From Dugong dugon (taxonomy: Eukaryota; Chordata; Mammalia; Sirenia; Dugongidae): a stretch of DNA of 64,000 bases. The DNA lies in assembly GCA_030035585.1 (NCBI GenBank), contig CM057477.1, forward strand, positions 64,709,447 through 64,773,446. Direction: 5' to 3'. Under the pieces are notes generated by a model. The model was not told the origin of the DNA and made no database searches. It worked only from the letters and a program-made list of their open reading frames with translations. The position numbers and the translations under genes are program-made. Of the stretch, positions 22,323 to 32,329 are shown piece by piece. The stretch's first letter is position 1, and every line of letters starts with the position of its first letter.

Positions 22323-22828
22323 CAGTCAATCCTTATTATTTGTGGACTCCATATCTGGGAAGTCACCTACTTGCTAAAATTTAGCTGTAACCCCAAAAAT
22401 CAACACTGATGGTGCTTTCATGGTCACAGTAGACATACTTGGAGCAGTGAAAAATTTGAGTCACTCAGCACACACGTTCCCAGCTGAGGTCAAACAAGGC
22501 AAAGCTCTGCCTTCTCGCACTGTAAACAAGTGTTCTTTTTGCAGTCTAGTTACTGCCATGTTTTTCACATGTCTGTGCATTCTGTTGGTGATTCTGCTAT
22601 TTAAAATTGACCCCAAGTATAGTGAGGAAGCACCGTCTAGTGTTGCTATGTGCGAAAAGACTGTGAAGTGCCTTACAGATAAAACAAGTGTGTTAGATAA
22701 TTTTGTTGAAGCATGAGTTATAGTGCTGTTGGCTTAAGTTTAATGTGACTGAATCAACAACATGGTACATTTAGAAAAAGGAAGAGGAGATTCACCAATC
22801 TGTACATGAAGCTGCTCTGGAAAGCGCT
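22323..22828 (+). mobile_element. Tigger/pogo-type DNA transposon, 5' part
   Basis: CAGTCAATCCTTATTATTTG after a TA opens the element. Its text (GTAACCCCAAAAATCAACAC, AAATTTGAGTCACTCAGCAC) and a degenerate start of a Tigger-like product (TDKTSVLDNF) fit the Tigger family from memory. It continues at 25748 after the LTR insertion. The 98-codon frame here is a relic, not a gene. Confidence 0.75.
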
Positions 22829-22880
22829 TATTATAGATTGAATTGTGTCCCCCAAAATTGTGTATCAACTTGGCTAGGCC
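22829..22880 (+). mobile_element. LTR element (MaLR-like), left piece
   Basis: Opens TATTATAGATTGAATTGTGT right after target word GCGCT. It is cut at 22880 by the L1 and resumes at 25285. Family assignment rests on the MaLR-type start and end wording. Confidence 0.65.
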
Positions 22881-25284
22881 GTCACAATCAGCCAACTTGA
22901 CCTCATGGACATATATAGAACATCCTACTCAACAGCTGCAAAGTACACATTCTTTTCCAATGCACATGGAATGTTCTCCAGAACAGACCACATCTTAGGC
23001 CACAAAGCAATCCTCAACAAAATCCAAAACACTGGGATAACACACAGTGTCTTCTCTGATCACAATGCCATCGAAGTAGAAATTAACAACAGGAAGAGCA
23101 AGGAAAAAAAATCTACTACATGAAAACTGAGTAACACCCTGCTTACAAACTACTGGGTAATAGAAGAAATCAAAGATGGAATCAAAAAATTCCTAGAATC
23201 AAACGAGAATGAAAATACATCATATCAAAACCTCTGGGACACAGCAAAGGCAGTGCTCAGAGGTAAATTTATACCAACAGATGCACATACCAAAAAACAA
23301 GAAAGGGACAAAATCAAAATATTAGCTATGCAATTTGAACAAATTGAAAGAGAACAGCAAAAGAAGCCCACAGCCACCAGAAGAAAGGAAATAATAAATA
23401 TCAGAGCAGAAATAAATGAAATAGAGAACAGAAAGACACCAGAACCAATAAAACCAAAAGTTGGTTCTTTGAAAGGATCAACAAAATCGACAAACCATTG
23501 GCCAAACTGACAAAGAAAAACAGGAGAGGATGCAAATAACCCAAATAAGAAATGAAATGGGGAACATTACAACAGACCCAAATGAAATAAAAAGGATCAT
23601 AACAGAGTACTATGAAAAACTATACTCCAACAAATTTGAAAACCTAGAGGAAACGGACAAATTTCTAGAAACACACTATATATCCAAACTAACACAAAAT
23701 GATGTTGAAAATCTGAAGAGACCCATAACAAGAGAAGAGACCGAAAAAGGAATTAAAAACAACTCCCAACAAAAAAAAAGCCCTGTACCAACAACATTCT
23801 TTAAAGAGATGGAAAAACTACTCTTTAACTTTATATGGAAAGGGAAGAAGCCCCGGATAAGTAAAGCACTATTGAAGAAAAAGAATGAAGTAGGACTCAT
23901 ATTACCTGACCTCAGAACCTACCATACAGTAGTCAAAACAGCCTGGTACCCGTACAACGAAAGATACATTGACCAATAGAACAGAATTAGAAACTAGATG
24001 TAAATCCATCCACCTACGGTCACCTGGTCTTCGACAAGGGCCCAAAGTCCATCAAATGGGGAAAAAACAGTCTTTTTAACAAATGGTGCTGGCAAAACTG
24101 GATGTCCATCTGCAAAAAAATGAAACAGGACCCACACTTTTTACTTTATACCCTACACAAAAACTAATTCAAAATGGATTAAAAACTTAAATATAAAACC
24201 AAAAACCATAAAGATCACAGGAAAAAAAAAAAAAACAGGATCAACGCTAGAGGCCCTAATACATGGCATAAACAGGATACCAACCATAACTAACAACACA
24301 CAAACTCTAGAAGATAAGTTAGATAATGGGGATCTTCTAAAAATTAAACACTTATGTTCATCAAAATACTTCACCAAAAGAGTAAAAAGAGAACCTACGG
24401 ACTGGGAAAAACTTTTTTGGCTATGACAAATCCAACTAAGGTCTAATCTCTAAAATCAGGAAAATCCAACACCTCTACAACAAAAAGACAAATAATCCAA
24501 TTAAAAAATGGGCAAAGGAAATGAATAGACACTTCACCAAAGAAGACAGTCAAGCGGTTAACAGCCACATGGGGAAATGCTTGTGGTCACTAGCCATTAG
24601 AGAAATGCAAATTAAAACCACAATGAGATAGCATATCACCCCTATCATTACTGGCACAAATCAAAAACAGAAAATAAAAAATGCTGGAGAGGCTGCAGGG
24701 AGACTGGAACTCTTATGCACTGCTAGTGGGAATGCAAAATAATACAACCATTTTAGCAAACAATATGGCGATTCCTTAGAAAGCCAGAAATAGAAATACC
24801 ATACAATCCAGCTATCCCACTCATACGAATATATCCTAGAGAAATAAGAGCTGTCACACGAATAGACATATGCACACCCATGTTCACTGCAGCACTGTTC
24901 ACAATAGCATAAAGATGGAAACAACCTAGGTGCCTATCAACACATGAATGGATAAACAAATTATGGTACATACACACAATAGAGTACTACACAACGATAA
25001 AGAACAATGATGAATCTACGAAGCATCTCACAACATGGATGAATCTGGAGGGCACTATGCTGAATGAAATAAGTCAATCACAAAAGGGCAAATATCGTAG
25101 GAAACCACTATTATAAAAACCCATGAAAAGGTTTACACAAAAAAAGAAACAATCTTTGATGGTTACACGGGAGGGGAGAGGTGGGGGTGGAAAAATACTA
25201 AATAGACAATAGATAAGTGATAACTTTGGGGAAGTGTAAGATAGAACACAATACTGGAGAAGCCAACAACAACAAAAAAAAAAA
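22881..25284 (+). mobile_element. L1 LINE, 5'-truncated and internally deleted
   Basis: Carries an ORF2 endonuclease-end segment (SAKYTFFSNAHG-like text near 22940; SVFSDHNAIEVEINNRK), the linker ([12 protein letters not shown]) and EETDKFLETHYISKLTQ. At about 23783-23800 it jumps to the post-RT text (LLFNFIWKGKKPRISKALL), so the reverse-transcriptase core is gone. The ORF2 end (ACTTCACCAAAAGAGTAAAA) and a short 3' UTR with A tail at 25273-25284 follow. It is flanked by a perfect 15-bp target duplication CAACTTGGCTAGGCC (22866-22880 and 25285-25299). Confidence 0.9.
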
Positions 25285-25747
25285 CAACTTGGCTAGGCCA
25301 TGATTCCCAGTATTATGTGGCTGTCCAACATTTTGTCATCTGATGTGATTATCCTATGTGCTGTAAATCCTAACCTCTATAATGTTAATGAGGCAGGATT
25401 AGAGGCAGTTATGTTAATGAGGCAGGACTCTTTAGGTTGTATCTTGAGTCAATCTCTTAGATATAAAAGAGAGAACTGAGCAGAGAGGAGAGGGACCTCC
25501 TACCACCAAGAAACAAGAGCTGGGAGCGGAGCGCATCCTTTGGACGCGAGGTCCCTGCACTGAGAAGTTCCTAAACCGGGGGAAGATTGATGACAAGGAC
25601 CTTCCCCTAGAGCTGACAGAGAAAGAAAGCCTTCTCCTGGAGCTGGTACCCTGAATTCAGACTTCTAAACTGTGAGAAAATAAATTTCTGTGTTAAAGTC
25701 ATTCACTTGTGGTATTTCTGTTATAGCAGCACTAGATAACTAAGACA
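25285..25747 (+). mobile_element. LTR element (MaLR-like), right piece
   Basis: Resumes with the duplicated CAACTTGGCTAGGCC and ends TTATAGCAGCACTAGATAAC, TAAGACA. The following GTGCT pairs with GCGCT before 22829 as a likely 5-bp target duplication. It includes an ATAAATTTCTGTGTT poly(A)-signal-like region near 25680. No coding remnant is seen. Confidence 0.65.
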
Positions 25748-26148
25748 GTGCTGAAGTAACATCTATAGTGCACGATGAAGCTATGGAAAAGATAAAAAAA
25801 CAGCTAAATTTGTGGATTCATGAGATGACAACTGATTTTTTTTTTTAAAAAAAAAGCATATGAACCGCACGTTGTAAGGCTGAAAGTTAAAGAAATTTAT
25901 GGACACGTTACCCAGGATCAGGAAAATGTTAAATTCTCCGTGGCTATAAATATAATAAATAAGGTATCTTTAAACAGAAATACACATAAAGCAAGGTTAT
26001 ATATTGATCGACTGACAAAAATGTTGTGACCAGAGGCTCACAGGAACCTAACCCTGTATTTCCTCTAGGGGTAATGACTTACCATTTATTAATTCAGTGT
26101 TTGAGGCAAATTTATAGAACATAACTATTGCAAATAATGAGACAAACT
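25748..26148 (+). mobile_element. Tigger/pogo-type DNA transposon, 3' part
   Basis: Starts GTGCTGAAGTAACATCTATA, continuing the element cut at 22828. It passes GGTATCTTTAAACAGAAATA and AGGCTCACAGGAACCTAACC, and ends TTGCAAATAATGAGACAAAC, roughly the inverted complement of the left end. Confidence 0.7.
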
Positions 26149-26300
26149 ATTTTGATGGGACAGCTAAGTTTTTTTGCTAAGTTCCATAAAATTTAAGGCA
26201 GCATATAATGTAACCAATTTAGAATTAGTTTAGAAATATAATTTGTAGAAATTATACTACCATAGGAAACACTGGTTATATCAAAATTAAATTTTATTAC

Positions 26301-27476
26301 CTGAAGAAGTGCTTCGACTAGGTTCTCCACGCTTTAACTGATCAATCCTAGATTTCCTCTCTCCTGTCATTTCCAGGTTCTTGGTTTTTTCTCTATCTCT
26401 TGAGCTACTATGCAGTACTCTCTTTCGAGCACTTTGGTCATCTCCACTTCGATGGGCAGAGTCGTTGGACGGGGAGCGGAGGCGACCAGATGTATGACTA
26501 CGATTACTCCGATTGCTCCCGAGGCTGCTACTCCTCTTCTGATCCACTGGCTTGCGATGTGGTGCATCTTCTACAGTAACATGAGGTGCCTCTACTTTCT
26601 CCACTCGTGCTCTGTGACACTTTCTATGCGATTCTTCATTGGTGAAAGTAGTGGAAATGGTGGTGGCAGACGTGGTAAAGGTGATGGCAGCAACAGTATT
26701 AGCAGTGGCAAAAGCAGCAGTGGCAGTAGCCAGAGGAGGAGGAGGAGGAAGAAGAGAAGACAGAGGAGGAGTACTAGTAGGAGTAGCAGCGTTGGCAGTG
26801 TGCTCTGGTTCTGTCGCCTCTGTGCGGTCAGGCACATCCTCATCAGACCAGTCACTGAATGCTGTATCTTCTTTTTTCTGAGGATCTCCTACACTGCCAT
26901 CCTTAGTACGGGAAATTTCAACCAATTCCTCTTTAGTTGTTATAGGGGGAGTCCGTGGGCCTTTCTTCTTCTTACTCTGCTGAACTGCCTCTTCATCAGA
27001 AATATCAGAATCGCCTCTGGATCTTTTACGTTTTTTTTCAACACTTTTCTTTTTCTGTCCTTTTTTGGGTGAAAATACTTGACCATCTTCAGATATTATC
27101 TCTGCATGACCCCTCTCTATTCCAACATCATCCTCTTTCTTTTTCTTAATGGGCTTCTTCTGAATTTTTGCTTTTTTCTTGTTTTCTTCATAAGCTCGAT
27201 CAGATATATCTCGATCTTCAGACTGGTGGTGTCCTAGAATGTCCTGTGCACGCATTCTTGAGCTTTCCATGATTTCTGTCAGTTCTCTCTGCTTATCTAC
27301 AGAAGAAATTTTCTCTTTGAGGTCTTGCTCTTCATAACGCCGTGAACTCTCTTTTCTTTCTGGTTTACGATCCTCCTCTTTCCATCTACCCTGCCTGTCG
27401 TCTGTAAGGTGGGAGGGACTGAGAGAACGAGTTTCTTGAGGTAGTACAACTTGGCTCAAGAGTCTATGTTTTTCAT
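26301..27476 (-). CDS. ZC3H13: ZC3H13 exon F (largest exon)
   Basis: 1,176 bp, bounded by acceptor TTTTGTATAG|ATGAAAAAC and donor CTTCTTCAG|GTAATA. It encodes window residues 544-934. Landmarks in order are: RSLSPSHLTDDRQGRWKEED near the start; a Lys-rich run with KKAKIQKKPIKKKKEDD near residues 640-660; a second basic cluster followed by acidic SDISDEE; GPRTPPITTKEELVE; then a Pro-run and Ala/Thr-rich low-complexity segment near residues 785-835. A Ser/Arg-rich end with SSSLGSNRSNRSH closes the exon. The Lys-rich clusters look like nuclear-localisation signals. The plus-strand 220-codon frame at 26410-27072 is its shadow. Confidence 0.97.
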
Positions 27477-27861
27477 CTATACAAAAGATAAAAGTAAGCA
27501 TGCTTTCACCAAGTTAACAAACATTGCACAGTGTATATAAACAGCAGTAAGCCAATCTCTCATTTTTCATTTTTTAAGTGGCACTAATCACAAATGGCAC
27601 TAATTTTAGTAAAAATTTCAAAATACAGTTTTACACAAATAGCAGGAAATGACAGTGCCATTTCGATGAAATAACTGTGTATTTCTAAAATGACTGTGTA
27701 TTTCTGACACAGATACTTTAGTGACATAAGAAGATATTCAAAGGCAGCAGAGCAAGAATACTTAAACATTTTAATTTACCAGTTTGTACTAAGGGCAAAG
27801 AATTGTCTCATGGTTACAAATGAATCTGAACACAGAGACACAGAAAATAAATTGTGCTTAC
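27477..27861 (-). other. ZC3H13: ZC3H13 intron between exons E and F
   Basis: 385-bp GT-AG intron. It contains a short near-repeat (ACTGTGTATTTCTAAAATG then ACTGTGTATTTCTGACAC at about 27672-27707); otherwise nothing is seen. Confidence 0.9.
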
Positions 27862-27965
27862 TTTTATCATCTCCACTGTTGTAGGCATCACTGTCAGGAG
27901 AATGTTCACGTCGGCGCTTAGGTGACTGACGAGGGCTAGGACTCCCTTCATTTCTATAGCGCTTC
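27862..27965 (-). CDS. ZC3H13: ZC3H13 exon E
   Basis: A small 104-bp exon with acceptor TTGTCCAATTTAG|GAAGCGC and donor GATGATAAAA|GTAAGC. It encodes window residues 509-542, reading KRYRNEGSPSPRQSPKRRRE followed by a Ser/Asp-rich end. The SPKRRRE motif is a likely nuclear-localisation element next to proline-directed phospho-acceptor serines (inference). The length is not a multiple of three, but the entry and exit phases fit both neighbours. Confidence 0.95.
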
Positions 27966-29444
27966 CTAAATTGGACAAACAAATGCAGTTTATAAAATTC
28001 CAGGGACAAAAAAACAGATTTATTTCTACATTTTTTACTAGTATTCCTTTACTATAACTAGAACATATAATTGTAGGATAGCAATATTGTCAGAGCTATA
28101 CCATGCAAAAGGTATTCAGTTCTTTAATAAAATTCTTTACTTCATCTGCAAAAAGACAATAATGGACTTAAAATACGTGGCAACATTTTTCTTTTCCTCA
28201 TTACACACGTAGAATCACTTCAAGTGAAAATTGCCAGATTTAAATACCGCAAGACGGTGACATGCAGTGGAGGAATAAATATACTAACATACCCTCTAAT
28301 ATACACATTTGTCAATTTTACACTTTTATGATCTAATGCCTTATGCTGGGAAACAGAATGGGAAAAGCCAGTATGGTTGAGTTGTCAGACAGGTGTAAGT
28401 TCAACCTTAGCCATGCAACCTTAGGTAAGTTCCTTGAGCTCACTAAACTGCAGCTTTCTCACGTGAAAATGGGGGGCAAATTACAGTGAGGAATAAATTA
28501 TGTCAGAAGCCCAGTGCCAGGCATGTTGTGGGTACATTATAAAACTTAGCTTCCTTTTTCTTTCTTTGAACTAAATCACTTGCTTGATAACACATTAATA
28601 AAATAATTCATATTTTCATTTTACTTTTTGTTCCTTAAATTTTAAAAACAGTAGTGATTTATCGTATTTCTTGGGTAATTGTTATTTTAGTGTTTCCCTA
28701 CATTCTCTTAAATTGTGACCACCATTTTTTTTTTTTTTTTTAACTAACATTGTTTGTTTATAAATACTATGGTGAAAGGTTGAGAAACATACTGCAGCAC
28801 CTCCTTGACAGCGCCTTGAACAGACGAGGAACTCTAAGGAGGAGGAGGCCCCAGATGCAGTAAGACAACTCAGAAGCCTGAGCTTGTGCAGCTGGGTATC
28901 CAGCCATGCAGTGGTTACAGGGACTCCTTCACACCTAAGCTGTGTGACTGCTTCGTGTGGCCTGGAGGCAGTGACTCCACACTAACAAGTACACAAAATT
29001 CACGAAGCATTATCAGGAATGGTACAGACAGTATCTTTCGGTGACTAATCAACTCCATTAACTAGTTATAAAGGGGTTGTGATGGGATACAAGTCTGTTG
29101 ATTCTATCACTTTTATGCTGGACTCGCTCTGGGAAAAAAGTCTGCAGCAGTTTAGTAAGCCAACGTGCTACTAAAAATGGCAGTGTTTAAGCCAGAATGA
29201 TAATTACATCCCTTGGATACAGGAGTAGTGGAATGGAAAAACTGTTATTTTTTTTGACAATTTAAAAGACTTTAAACACTAAATATGTAAAATAAAATTG
29301 AAATACAGGAAAATGTAGAGAGAAAATAAAGAGGAAAAAGAATTAACAGAAAATTAAAGGGCACACTGGAAAGCATTAAATGAAACTTTTTTCAATGCTT
29401 GGCTGCAATATAATTTTTAAAAACAGATTCCTAATCATTCTCAC
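27966..29444 (-). other. ZC3H13: ZC3H13 intron between exons D and E
   Basis: 1,479-bp GT-AG intron. It holds a MIR-type SINE (about 28360-28555) and an unrecognised, more GC-rich stretch at 28790-29190. Confidence 0.9.
28360..28555 (+). repeat. MIR SINE
   Basis: The MIR order is visible: TTGTCAGACAGGTGTAAGTT, GGTAAGTTCCTTGAGCTCAC, CAGCTTTCTCACGTGAAAAT, then CCAGTGCCAGGCATGTTGTG. Confidence 0.65.
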
Positions 29445-30000
29445 TTTGATTTCCTTTCATCGTGCCCATCTCTTAGATTCCTTTCTTCTCGGATATCTTC
29501 TCGCTTTTCTCTGCGGTCATCTCGTCCTTTGTCTTTGTCTTCCCATTCTCTTTGACGTTCTCGCTCTTTATCCCTTTCTCTCGCTCTTTCTCGTTCCCGT
29601 TCCCGTTCTCGTTCCCTCTCTCGTTCTCTCTCTCTCTCCCTCTCCCTTTCTTCTCTCTCTCGCTCCCGTTCTTTTTCCCGATCTCGCTCCCTGTCTCTTT
29701 CCCTCTCCCGTTCATGGTCACGATCTCTCTCTCTCTCACGGTCTCTTTCTTTCTCTCTCTCTCTCTCCCTTTCCCTAGCACGCTCTCTTTCTAATTCTCT
29801 TTCTTTCTCTCGTTCCCGCTCCCGTTCACGTTCCCTCTCTCTCTCCCGCTCCCTGTCTCGTTCTCGTTCCCGATCTCTTTCTCTAGCCCTTTCATCTCTT
29901 CTATCGTCCACTCTGTCTACTCTTCGTTCCTCTCTTCTTTCATCACGCTCAAGCTCGTCATTCCTTCCCTGATGTCGAATTGGTGAGCTTGGTCTTTGAT
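29445..30000 (-). CDS. ZC3H13: ZC3H13 exon D (Arg-Glu dipeptide tract)
   Basis: 556 bp. The acceptor is TTTCATTGTAG|ATCAAAGACC and the donor is AAATCAAA|GTGAGA. It encodes window residues 324-507. After DQRPSSPIRHQGRNDELERD comes about 130 residues of almost uninterrupted RE/RD/KE dipeptides, then a GHDERKSK end. On the plus strand the tract is a long pyrimidine run of CTCTCT, CGTTCC and similar words. It therefore yields open frames on both strands, which are artefacts of low complexity. The frame is unbroken. Such tracts behave as long charged helices or disordered linkers (inference). Confidence 0.97.
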
Positions 30001-31755
30001 CTACAATGAAAATCAAGTTTTGTCAGTGATTCATTTGACAGACAACTTATTGATAAGACAGCATGGCAAATCTTAAATTTTATCTGTGTACAGGGTCAGG
30101 CTGGCAATGAATTATAGACACTATGTTTACTTTTAATTATCTAAGCAACAATCACCCCTAAACCTTTAATATTTTTTCTTAAATATAATTTTTATTTGCC
30201 CCCTAACTACCATATTTTCTGCTTCCCATCAACTCCCCTCCATCTTCCCCTGATCCACCTCTGATCTTTCTCTGCATGCTCCCTAGCCTTCCTCCAGACC
30301 ACTGCTCCAATCCCACTTTCTGCCATCTCTACCCTTCACCTCTGATCTTCTCTGTCCCCCCAGGCAGGACCTGAGAACACTGGTGGCAAAGGATAGGGGC
30401 AGCAGGAGGTGTAGAACATAGGAGCTGAAGGAAAAAAAAAATTTCCCTCATAAGTCACACCTCTAATTTCAGGGCAAAATATATACACATCAAAGTGCAA
30501 CTATTATGTGAGGAAAATACAGCAGAACAAAATATCTGTCAATATTTGTTGCTGCAATATCAATTTCTTACCATAAACTAGAATATTAGGGATGCTGGTA
30601 CTTAGCAATCTTGAAATAAGCAAATGTAAAAAGTGACTATTTTAGTGCTATATATTTATAATTAATAACTAACTTCTAATAAATTTTTAAAACTGATCAC
30701 TCAGATGAGGAGCTATTTTCTTAAAATGCTAACTGATAATCTCACCATATTTTATATTTTTTCCAATCAGCGCATGGATCATATAAAAACACAACTTCTC
30801 TTTACATCATATTTAGTTTTTCTCTTCACCTTTTTTTTCTTTAAATATTTGAGAAATGAATGCATGATGCCCAAATACCCAACTAAGCAGGAAATTAGTC
30901 TGGGATCAAAAAATGTGTAAGAGGATGGTTATGACTTTTTCCACAGATGGCCATTTTTCAGAGTTATTCACTGTAATAGGATCTAAGCTACTGTGGTCTT
31001 TCTGCTTTCATACTATATAATATCTGTCCGTTAGTCAATAAAGGCTACAACAGACCAAGAGGCTTGTATTTTAAGTGAGCATCTGGCATCATTTTATTAA
31101 GCAGTATAATTTTAGGATATTTCAAGGGAAGGATACAATACAGTAATCTGAATGCCCTTTCTTACCACTGATGAAAAAGACAAGAATTATCCTTCTTTTA
31201 CTCTTTAGAAAAGTTATAGGTCCAAACATAAAAGTTCATATAATTTTAAAGCAAAAATGAAATGAAACCCTATCCAACCTTCCCCTCCTTTCTACTCATG
31301 GTCCAGAAGTTAATGTGCGAAAGTCACAGAGATGGAAGAAGAATTAGGATATCAGGACTACAAGTCAGTTCTCTTACACCGTTTTACTTTTGTTGGAACC
31401 AGCTTAAATTTAGAACAGTTCTAATGCACCACACTTTGGATTCCCAGAATGCTATATACCCATGTCTTATGATGTCTGAATTCCAGATTTGGGGATCATC
31501 CCAATGTCACAACAGCTACAAAACAGAAAAAAATGCAACTTACAGAAATTCATACTTGGAGTTTCTGATTATAACAATAATGTTAGGACATACACTATGC
31601 AGGCATTCTTTCTGGTAGATAAAAACTTTATTCTTTCAACTAAATGACAATGATCCATACATCAAAGCATAATGTAAAGACTATAAGAACACCACATTAA
31701 TATGTCTACATTATCTTCCCTATCTTGCCCCCAAATGTATTTTTCTCTTCATATA

Positions 31756-31941
31756 CAGTAAAACCTGTGAAAGCTGAAACCTGTGTAAGGTGGAAACCTG
31801 TCAGAGAAGGAAAATGCAAATACTTTCCATTAAAACAAGCAACAGGAAAGTGTTAAGACTATTCCTGTCAAAGGCAGAAAATTTGAAAGGCCCAGAAAAA
31901 CAAGGCCGTCTTAGCAAGTTCCAGCTCTCACAGTTTCACTG
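31756..31941. mobile_element. Short non-autonomous DNA transposon (TA-flanked MITE)
   Basis: 186 bp with terminal inverted repeats: CAGTAAAACCTGTGAAAGCT at the left, and the complement of the right end reads CAGTGAAACTGTGAGAGCTG. TA dinucleotides flank both sides (31754-31755, 31942-31943), as for Tc1/mariner or pogo elements. No coding capacity. Confidence 0.75.
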
Positions 31942-32329
31942 TATTTCCTTATCTTAATGAGTAATACACCTATTTCATGAAAGCTGGAAATCTCCAACCT
32001 ATCTAATTTATAATTAACATCCAAGTCCCATCAATTCCATCTAAAATATTTCCTTATTGCCTTTCCTCTCCTTATATCCCTACAGTTAATACATTAACTC
32101 AGACCCTGATCAGCTCTTCTTAGAATACTACACAATCAACAGCCTAACTGGCTGGTATCCTTGTCTTCAGTCTTTCCCCAGACTCTCTTATACTTTTTTC
32201 CAGCTGCTTAAAAGCAGTTATCTTGTAGGTAGTGAAAAGGCAATTTAATTTACAATGTTTAGCGTGACTTATTAGACTATTTAAGATCTAGCCTACAGCC
32301 TCTCATCAATCTTTTCCTGCAGCTTCTTT

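Larger units (their letters stand above)
20173..26300 (-). other. ZC3H13: ZC3H13 intron between exons F and G
   Basis: 6,128-bp GT-AG intron, almost wholly repeats: an old L1 tail with inverted SINE pieces (20498-21556), three tandem AfroSINEs (21703-22258) and the Tigger/LTR/L1 nest (22323-26148). 20190-20490 and 26150-26300 show nothing recognisable. Confidence 0.9.

Noticed and set aside
22420-22716. 98-codon frame with a hydrophobic stretch, looking like a small membrane protein
   Set aside because: It lies in a Tigger-like DNA transposon whose non-coding and transposase-start text explains it, and it stops well short of any domain.
26410-27072. 220-codon plus-strand open frame
   Set aside because: It lies wholly opposite ZC3H13 exon F, has no domain, and consists of Ser/Gly/Arg and Phe/Cys runs that mirror the low-complexity coding strand.
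28799-29190. Possible small exon or retrogene fragment
   Set aside because: No open frame of useful length on either strand and no recognisable protein; kept only as an unexplained stretch.
29380-29794. Plus-strand frames rich in Leu/Ser/Phe/Pro with membrane-like appearance
   Set aside because: They are the complement of the Arg-Glu repeat exon; the hydrophobic look comes from CTCTCT and CGTTCC words.
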